A stretch of 24,236 nt of DNA from a virus: IMG/VR virus record IMGVR_UViG_3300009128_002067, positions 1 to 24,236 of that record. One strand, 5' to 3'. Below are positions 19,642-24,236 of the stretch, in pieces. The stretch's first letter is position 1. Each line of letters begins with the position of its first letter. The notes under the pieces were generated by a model. It searched no databases, was not told the DNA's origin, and saw only the letters and a list, made by a program, of their open reading frames with translations. The position numbers and the translations under genes were made by a program.

Positions 19642-20210
19642 TGGCTATCTGCGGCGGCATCGGCGTCGTCGAGGCGGTGCGGGAGTTCCTGGAGGACGGG
19701 ACGCACGGCGGCGCCACGTCTCCGGCTGACACGTTCAACGACTTTCTGGCGACCTACCGGACGGACCACAGCCTGACCACGGACGACCTGCCGAACGTCG
19801 CCCAGTACGAGAAGATCTGGGCGCGCGGCAGCCAGGCGACGAAGTTCCCCTACTGCGCGATCGTCTGGGATGGTTCGACGGGTGAGGCTGTCGACGACGG
19901 CATCAACCAGCGCCAGTACGTGCACCGGCCCGAACTCGTCCTCGTCGTCACGCAGGAGAAGATCAAGGGCGACGAGCAGAAGGTGGTCGAGGCGGCCGTC
20001 CGCTACCATGACTGCTTTCGCGCCTTCTTCGCTCGCCGGCTGCCGAAGGGCGAGCAGGGCTGGACGCTCAACAACGGCGGCAGCGGCGCGGCTCAGAGCC
20101 GAATCCTCCGCTGTGAAGTCGAGGCGCAGGACAACCAGACCGACGGACTCACCCCACCGAACGCCTACGTGCTCGTCCGCCTGATGGTGCGGGCGCAGGA
20201 GGACTACTGA
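19641..20210 (+). CDS. Tail terminator-like protein
   Basis: 189 residues, coupled at both ends by TGATG overlaps. It has an N-terminal helix (CGGIGVVEAVREFLEDGTHG), a central strand-rich block (TKFPYCAIVWDGSTGEA, RPELVLVVTQEKIKGDEQ), a helix (VVEAAVRYHDCFRAFFARR) and a final strand (NAYVLVRLMVRAQEDY). The alternation and position immediately before the tail tube gene fit the tail terminator, which caps tube growth and binds the head connector. Family assignment is by position and fold pattern, not by clear motif. Confidence 0.65.
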   Translation: MAICGGIGVVEAVREFLEDGTHGGATSPADTFNDFLATYRTDHSLTTDDLPNVAQYEKIWARGSQATKFPYCAIVWDGSTGEAVDDGINQRQYVHRPELVLVVTQEKIKGDEQKVVEAAVRYHDCFRAFFARRLPKGEQGWTLNNGGSGAAQSRILRCEVEAQDNQTDGLTPPNAYVLVRLMVRAQEDY

Positions 20211-21580
20211 TGCCAGGCCCCACCGTTGACATCGGGCGCGAGCTCGTCGGCTTCATCGACCCGCAGACGGCGTTCAAGACGCCTGCCGGCCTCTTCCCTG
20301 TCGCGGCTGATGCGCTGCGACTGATCGGGGCGAACTGCGGGGGGCGCCCGATGCTCTCGTTCTTCGAGGACAAGCGCGGCACCTCCACGAAGGTCGGCAA
20401 GATCGACGAGAAGGAGGAGGCGAACCTCAGCCTCGACTTCTACGCCTACGTGACCACGGCGGGCACCGCGCCGGACTGGTGGGACATCCTGCTCTACGGC
20501 GGCTTCCAGGAGACGACGGGCGTCTCGACGACGGTCAGCGGCTCCGGCAGCACGGTGTCTCGGGTCGACGTGACCTCGTCTGCGGGCTTCACGGTCGGCG
20601 GGTGCGTGGAGATCAGCGGCGAGGTGCGCCGCATCACGGCGATCGACAGCGTCGGCACTGACATCGACGTGACGCCGGACCTGAGCACTGCTCCGGCGGA
20701 CACAACCGCGGTCACGGCCGGGCTGTCCGCCAAGCCCGACGACTCCCGGGCCGACACCCCGGACGCGATGACGGTGTGGATCGGCAACAACCGGAGCCTC
20801 GAGCGGTTCGTCGGCTGGTCCCCCGACTCGTTCAGCCTGCAGAACCCTGGCACCGGCGCGGCGAAGTGGTCGATCTCCGGCCCGGCGCGCGAGCGTCGGG
20901 TGCTGTACTCGACGACGCTCAACGATGCAGGTGGTATCGACGCGGTGGTTACCTCGATCACCGTCACCAGCGGCACCGCCTGCCCCTCGGACGTCTCGGC
21001 GACGAACCCGTACTTCTTCGAGATCGGTACCGAGGTGATCAAGGTGATCGCCGTCTCGGGTACGACATGGACGCTCGATACCCGGGGCGCTCGCGCCCAC
21101 GGCGGGGCGAACGCAAGCCACAACGACGGCGTCGAGATCTTCCCGGCGGTGCCCACCGGCACCTACGCGGGCAGCCCGGTGCCCGCGACGAGCGGTGACA
21201 TCATCTTCGACGCCGTTGACCTGTCGATGGACTCGGCGAACCTCGACTGCGGGATGGCGATCATCCCGCAGGAGGACGAGTTCGGAGATGCGAAGAAGAT
21301 GGCCGGCTACGTGTGCGACATGCGGTCGATCAAGCCCTCGGCCGAGGGGTCGAGCTACTACGACACGACGATGGCCCGGATGCAGGATGCGTTCGACCGG
21401 GCGTCGGTGCAGCTGTTCGCGCAGCGCGGCGACACCAGCGGCGCGATCGTGGCCTGGGAGTGCCCGACCTGCCGGATCGAGCAGGCCGACCTGGACCGGG
21501 GTGCCGATGAGGTCCAGGTGACGCTCACCGGAGAGGCGGAGGGGACCGAGGAGGACGAGGTCTACATCATGGTCGCGTAG
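20210..21580 (+). CDS. Major tail (tube) protein with inserted repeat-type modules
   Basis: 456 residues, longer than the usual 150-300. The core strands are seen at the start (DIGRELVGFIDPQTAFKTPA, EEANLSLDFYAYVTT) and end (ADEVQVTLTGEAEGTEEDEV). Two inserted modules stand out: about 113-170, with VDVTSSAGFTVGGCVEISGE and ITAIDSVGTDIDV, and about 244-311, with PYFFEIGTEVIKVIAVSG, then TLDTRGARAHGGANASHNDG. Both resemble the short beta modules common in phage tail proteins (a strand ending in an E-V/I-R pair, then a Gly-Thr turn and an AH-x-G end). Tail tube proteins polymerise into the hollow tail. The ATG overlaps the upstream stop. Confidence 0.75.
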   Translation: MPGPTVDIGRELVGFIDPQTAFKTPAGLFPVAADALRLIGANCGGRPMLSFFEDKRGTSTKVGKIDEKEEANLSLDFYAYVTTAGTAPDWWDILLYGGFQETTGVSTTVSGSGSTVSRVDVTSSAGFTVGGCVEISGEVRRITAIDSVGTDIDVTPDLSTAPADTTAVTAGLSAKPDDSRADTPDAMTVWIGNNRSLERFVGWSPDSFSLQNPGTGAAKWSISGPARERRVLYSTTLNDAGGIDAVVTSITVTSGTACPSDVSATNPYFFEIGTEVIKVIAVSGTTWTLDTRGARAHGGANASHNDGVEIFPAVPTGTYAGSPVPATSGDIIFDAVDLSMDSANLDCGMAIIPQEDEFGDAKKMAGYVCDMRSIKPSAEGSSYYDTTMARMQDAFDRASVQLFAQRGDTSGAIVAWECPTCRIEQADLDRGADEVQVTLTGEAEGTEEDEVYIMVA

Positions 21581-21608
21581 GCGGCCGAAGCGACAAGGAG
21601 CGCCCAGC

Positions 21609-21980
21609 ATGGAACTCAAGCGGTGGAGAACGCGAACCTGGACCATCTCAGACGAGGACGGCGAGAGCGCGACGGTACGGCACCGTCCACTCTCGCACGC
21701 CTGGCGCGAGCGCCTCGTCGAGTACGGGATCGAGGGCGAGAAGCGGGAGGCTCCCGCGGACCCCGAGGCGGTGCTTGCGCTGCTGAGGGAGCAGCGCGGG
21801 TTCTCAGTGGACCTGCTGACAGACCTCGTGATCGCCGTGGAGGGCCTGACGCTCGGCGGAGAGCCGCTGGACACCACCGCCGCGATCGAGGCGCTCGCCG
21901 GGGAGCCCGAACTCGTGGCGGAGTTCCTCCAACACCTCGGCCGCTCCTCCGACATCACGCCAGAGCAGGGAAAACGCTAA
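21609..21980 (+). CDS. Tail assembly chaperone, short form (G-like)
   Basis: 123 residues. Basic start ELKRWRTRTWTISDEDGESA, then helices (DPEAVLALLREQRGFSVDLL, TTAAIEALAGEPELVAEFLQ) as in lambda gpG-type chaperones that keep the tape measure soluble during tail assembly. AAGGAGCGCCC precedes the ATG. The zero frame ends CAG GGA AAA CGC TAA, with a canonical -1 slippery heptamer (GGGAAAA) two codons before the stop, so a fraction of ribosomes should read on into the longer form. Confidence 0.82.
   Translation: MELKRWRTRTWTISDEDGESATVRHRPLSHAWRERLVEYGIEGEKREAPADPEAVLALLREQRGFSVDLLTDLVIAVEGLTLGGEPLDTTAAIEALAGEPELVAEFLQHLGRSSDITPEQGKR
21968..21974 (+). promoter_or_regulatory. Programmed -1 frameshift site GGGAAAA
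   Basis: The heptamer reads X_XXY_YYZ as G_GGA_AAA in the chaperone frame, directly before CGC TAA. The -1 frame stays open from upstream of the site to 22435. Same arrangement as the lambda G/GT site. Confidence 0.82.
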
Positions 21981-22435
21981 GGGCGCTCCTCCACGTTCAG
22001 GCGGCGCCCGCCCTCACGCTCGACCGCTCTGAAGCCGCCAGGCGCAAGGCGGCTGGCTGTGACGGCTGCGCCCTGTGGGCGGGCTGCGAGGGAGTGCGTG
22101 CGAAGACGGGTGACCCGTATCCCGACGGCCACCGCCACGCCGGCAAGCCCCGCTGGCGCACGCCCGTCCTGTTTCCGAGGGCCCGGCCCGAGGGTGAGCA
22201 CGCCGAGGGTCGTCGACTTCACGCGTGCCCCCGTGACGTCACAGAGCCGTGGATGTCGACTGTAATGGGCCGGTGGATGGCTTCACGGGCGACGGGCATC
22301 CCGGTCGCCAGCAACCTCGACGACGCCGATCCACGGCTGATCCGGGCCGTGCAGATCCTTGAGCATGAGTGGGGCCTGATCGACCTGTGCAACCGTGAGG
22401 ATGCGAGCAAGGGCAAGGGGGGCGGCCGTGGCTGA
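21974..22435 (+). CDS. Frameshift extension (T domain) of the tail chaperone
   Basis: Read by -1 shift at 21968-21974, giving a 275-residue G-T fusion with the short form. The extension of 153 residues has C-x2-C-x4-6-C (GCDGCALWAGCEG), a Lys/Arg/Pro-rich middle, and a helical end (GRWMASRATGIPVASNLDDA, DPRLIRAVQILEHEWGLIDL) typical of chaperone T domains, which bind the tail tube protein and tape measure. Its stop overlaps the tape-measure GTG, and one GCGTGAAGTC copy lies inside on the other strand. No independent start or ribosome site was seen for the extension alone. Confidence 0.75.
   Translation, partial: TLRALLHVQAAPALTLDRSEAARRKAAGCDGCALWAGCEGVRAKTGDPYPDGHRHAGKPRWRTPVLFPRARPEGEHAEGRRLHACPRDVTEPWMSTVMGRWMASRATGIPVASNLDDADPRLIRAVQILEHEWGLIDLCNREDASKGKGGGRG
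22215..22224 (-). repeat. GCGTGAAGTC site 7 (minus orientation)
   Basis: Reverse complement copy (GACTTCACGC on plus). Unlike the four coding copies in plus genes, this one does not read Arg-Glu-Val, so the repeat is not just a protein motif. Confidence 0.5.
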
Positions 22436-24236
22436 CATCCTCAAGCTCGGAGTCCAGGTCGACGCGAAGGGTGCGCAGAAGGAACTCGACAAGACGGCTA
22501 CCGGCATGGGGCGCCTGAACGAGGCGGCCGACAAGGTGGCGAAGGTTGGGTTTGCTGCAGTGGCTGCCGGCGCGGCGGCCGCTACGGCAGCCATCGTCGG
22601 GACGGTCAAGGCCACCCTCAGCCTGTCGGAGGACTTGAACACGCTCGCCAAGCAGGCTCGCCAGGTCGGCGCGTCCGTGGAAGAACTCGACGTCGCACAG
22701 GGCGTGCTCGACCTGATGACAGAAGGCACCGTCTCTGCGGCGCGCGCCTTCCAGGATCTGCAGCGGAACCTGTCAGACGCTCGGGACGGCGTCGGCGAGG
22801 CGAAGGACGCGCTGGACAAGCTCGACCTCGACGCGAGCGCGCTGGAGGGGCTGACGCTGGCCGAGACGTTGGCCGTGGTCGGCGACCGGTTCGGAGTGCT
22901 CAGAGACGAGGCCGAGCAGACGCAGGTGGCCGTCGACATCTTCGGCCGGGCCGGGCGTGGTGTGGTGTCCGCGCTTCGGCAGGACGGGGACGCGATCCGA
23001 GAGGCGGCCGAAGCCATCGAGCGAACCGGAGTCGTCAGCGCGGACGCCGCACACAAGGCCGAGGTGCTCCAGGACTCGATCCTGTCGCTCAACCGCTCGG
23101 TGGACACGCTCAAGCGTGAGGCGCTCGTCCCGCTGATGCCGATACTGACGGGCGTGGCTGACTTTCTCGCCGACCTGGTCCAGGGCTTCCGCGGGACCGG
23201 CGAGGACGCGGAGACCCTCGGCGACATCGTACACACCGTCTTCATGGAGCAGATCCTGCCAGCCGTGTTCACCGTCGGCACTGAGGGGGACAAGGCTCTC
23301 AAGGGGCTCAGGGTGACGATGTTGAGCGTTGTCGCCACCGCCCAGGCGGTGGAGAACGCGATCCGGCTCCTCGACGCCTCAATGGAGATACTCGCATGGA
23401 AGGTCGGTCTCGGCGACGAGGAGGTGGTGACTGATCGCCTGATGGGAGCGATCAACGCGTACGGGCGGCTGGTCGAAACCGAGGACGCGCTTGCGCTTGC
23501 CATCAGAGACTTCGCCAACGCCGATGAGGAGGCGCTCGCGGCCTTCGGCGCACTCCTGGAGGCCATCCGACGCGCCTATTCGATGGAGATGCCCGAGTTC
23601 GGCTCGGCGATGGCCGACGCCAACCGGGAGGTTGACGGCCTCGGAGATAGCGCTGACGCTGCTGCAGACCGGGTCGACGCCCTGACGGCGTCGCTCAGCG
23701 GCTTCACGGCGGACGAGATCTACGCGTCAGCGGCCAGGGCACAGGAGCAACTGACCCTGATGTTCGCGGCGGGCCAGATCAGCGCTGAGGACTTCGCCAG
23801 GGCGTACGAGAAGATCGGCGACTCAGCCAACTACCTCGTCTCGGTCTTCGACCCTCTCCCCGAGCAGATCAGGGAGCAGGCCGCGGCCTTCGACGAGGCG
23901 ACCCACGCGGCGAACATCTACAACGCCACGATCACCAGCGTCGGCTCGGCCCTGTACGGCATCGGCAGGATCGCTCAGATCGTCGGCGATGCCGTCGTCG
24001 CCCAGCACGAGCGTGGCTCCGAGGCCGCTAACAACGCAGCTCGGACGTCCTTTGCCGTTCAGCAGGCCGCAGCCCTCGCCGAGGCGACCGTCAACTTGGC
24101 CGTCGCCATCTCCGAGGCGAACGCGAGTGCCCCGTACCCGTACAACGTCCCGGCCATCGTCGCGGCGTCCGTCACGGGCGGCGTCCAGATTGCCACCATC
24201 GCCGCCACGACCATCGCCGGAGCGGTCGCCGACGCC
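22428..24236 (+). CDS. Tail tape measure protein, 5' part
   Basis: GTG at 22428 overlaps the T-domain stop, and 603 codons remain open to the window edge with no stop, so the 3' end is missing. It opens ADILKLGVQVDAKGAQKELD, the usual tape-measure start, then Ala/Gly-rich hydrophobic helix (GFAAVAAGAAAATAAIVG), then long alternating helices (EDLNTLAKQARQVGASVEEL, AFQDLQRNLSDARDGVGEAK) and another hydrophobic end near the window limit (IAASVTGG-like, ATIAATTIAGAVA). Tape measures set tail length and are made after the chaperone that binds them, exactly as ordered here. Confidence 0.9.
   Translation, partial: MADILKLGVQVDAKGAQKELDKTATGMGRLNEAADKVAKVGFAAVAAGAAAATAAIVGTVKATLSLSEDLNTLAKQARQVGASVEELDVAQGVLDLMTEGTVSAARAFQDLQRNLSDARDGVGEAKDALDKLDLDASALEGLTLAETLAVVGDRFGVLRDEAEQTQVAVDIFGRAGRGVVSALRQDGDAIREAAEAIERTGVVSADAAHKAEVLQDSILSLNRSVDTLKREALVPLMPILTGVADFLADLVQGFRGTGEDAETLGDIVHTVFMEQILPAVFTVGTEGDKALKGLRVTMLSVVATAQAVENAIRLLDASMEILAWKVGLGDEEVVTDRLMGAINAYGRLVETEDALALAIRDFANADEEALAAFGALLEAIRRAYSMEMPEFGSAMADANREVDGLGDSADAAADRVDALTASLSGFTADEIYASAARAQEQLTLMFAAGQISAEDFARAYEKIGDSANYLVSVFDPLPEQIREQAAAFDEATHAANIYNATITSVGSALYGIGRIAQIVGDAVVAQHERGSEAANNAARTSFAVQQAAALAEATVNLAVAISEANASAPYPYNVPAIVAASVTGGVQIATIAATTIAGAVADA

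Noticed and set aside
20204-21958. Minus-strand open frame of 584 codons opposite the tail tube
   Set aside because: Low-complexity Arg/Ser/Val product, no ribosome site or promoter, and the plus frame is the tail tube and chaperone.
13003-22440. Shared 14-base context CCGTGGCTGACATC at the GTG starts at 13016 and 22428
   Set aside because: The proteins diverge immediately after Ala-Asp-Ile and no wider similarity exists; likely chance.
22283-23566. Minus-strand Ser/Ala-rich open frame opposite the tape measure
   Set aside because: The plus strand is an uninterrupted tape-measure frame from 22428 to the window edge; the minus frame is its shadow.
1-24236. tRNA genes, CRISPR arrays, insertion sequences, integrase or attachment sites
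   Set aside because: Looked for tRNA ends and stems, regular spaced repeats, transposase motifs and tyrosine/serine recombinase signatures; none was seen by eye.

Overview
The window is most of the structural (late) half, plus part of the left arm, of a high-GC tailed phage or prophage (Caudoviricetes). The gene order is small terminase, large terminase, portal fused to a MuF-type head protein, protease/scaffold, decoration protein, major capsid, head-tail connectors, tail tube, frameshifted tail chaperone and tape measure. No tail-sheath gene lies beside the tube gene, so a non-contractile long tail (siphovirus) is likely. No integrase, tRNA, rRNA, CRISPR array or insertion sequence was seen, so lytic or temperate life cannot be decided. 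The host is unknown. GC-rich third codon positions, SD-less genes and small Cys/His proteins fit an actinobacterial host, but the DDDDS linkers of the 4430-4969 protein also recall high-GC Myxococcota-like secreted proteins.

Layout. 1-3953 (minus): an SbcD/Mre11-like nuclease, a candidate single-strand annealing protein, a two-domain DNA-binding regulator and a large protein with a zinc-ribbon-like segment, served by two promoters. 4035-4969: two small plus genes (one ribbon-helix-helix-like) meeting a minus gene for a signal-peptide/multi-TM protein, a holin candidate. 5063-7266 (plus): terminase module. 7369-9405 (plus): a tightly coupled run of small genes, including a DUF551 protein and a protein with an RNA polymerase alpha-CTD-like domain. 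9402-12419 (plus): a 1005-residue portal-MuF fusion. 12416-14714: two reverse-oriented islands of small genes, several Cys-rich, around one small plus gene. 14872-24236 (plus): protease with a nested scaffold start, decoration protein, capsid, connectors, tail terminator candidate, tube, chaperone with a canonical -1 slippery site, and a tape measure that runs off the window.

Regulation. Two start classes stand out. Most genes have AGGAGCGnCC-like ribosome sites or overlap their neighbours (ATGA, GTGA, TGATG). Three genes (starts at 5063, 9097 and 14872) lack a Shine-Dalgarno site and share one geometry: TTGnnn, 18 bases, hexamer, 6 bases, start codon. This suggests leaderless phage promoters; a fourth site at 13180-13209 is close. 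The 10-mer GCGTGAAGTC occurs seven times, only right of position 6900, and two copies form an inverted repeat centred on the -10 hexamer at 14860-14865. Together with the alpha-CTD-like protein this suggests a phage-specific transcription programme; that link is inference.

No stretch longer than about 150 bases lacks a gene. Convergent genes meet with no spacer at 4429/4430, 12416-12419 and 13467-13470, where both stops sit inside a palindrome.
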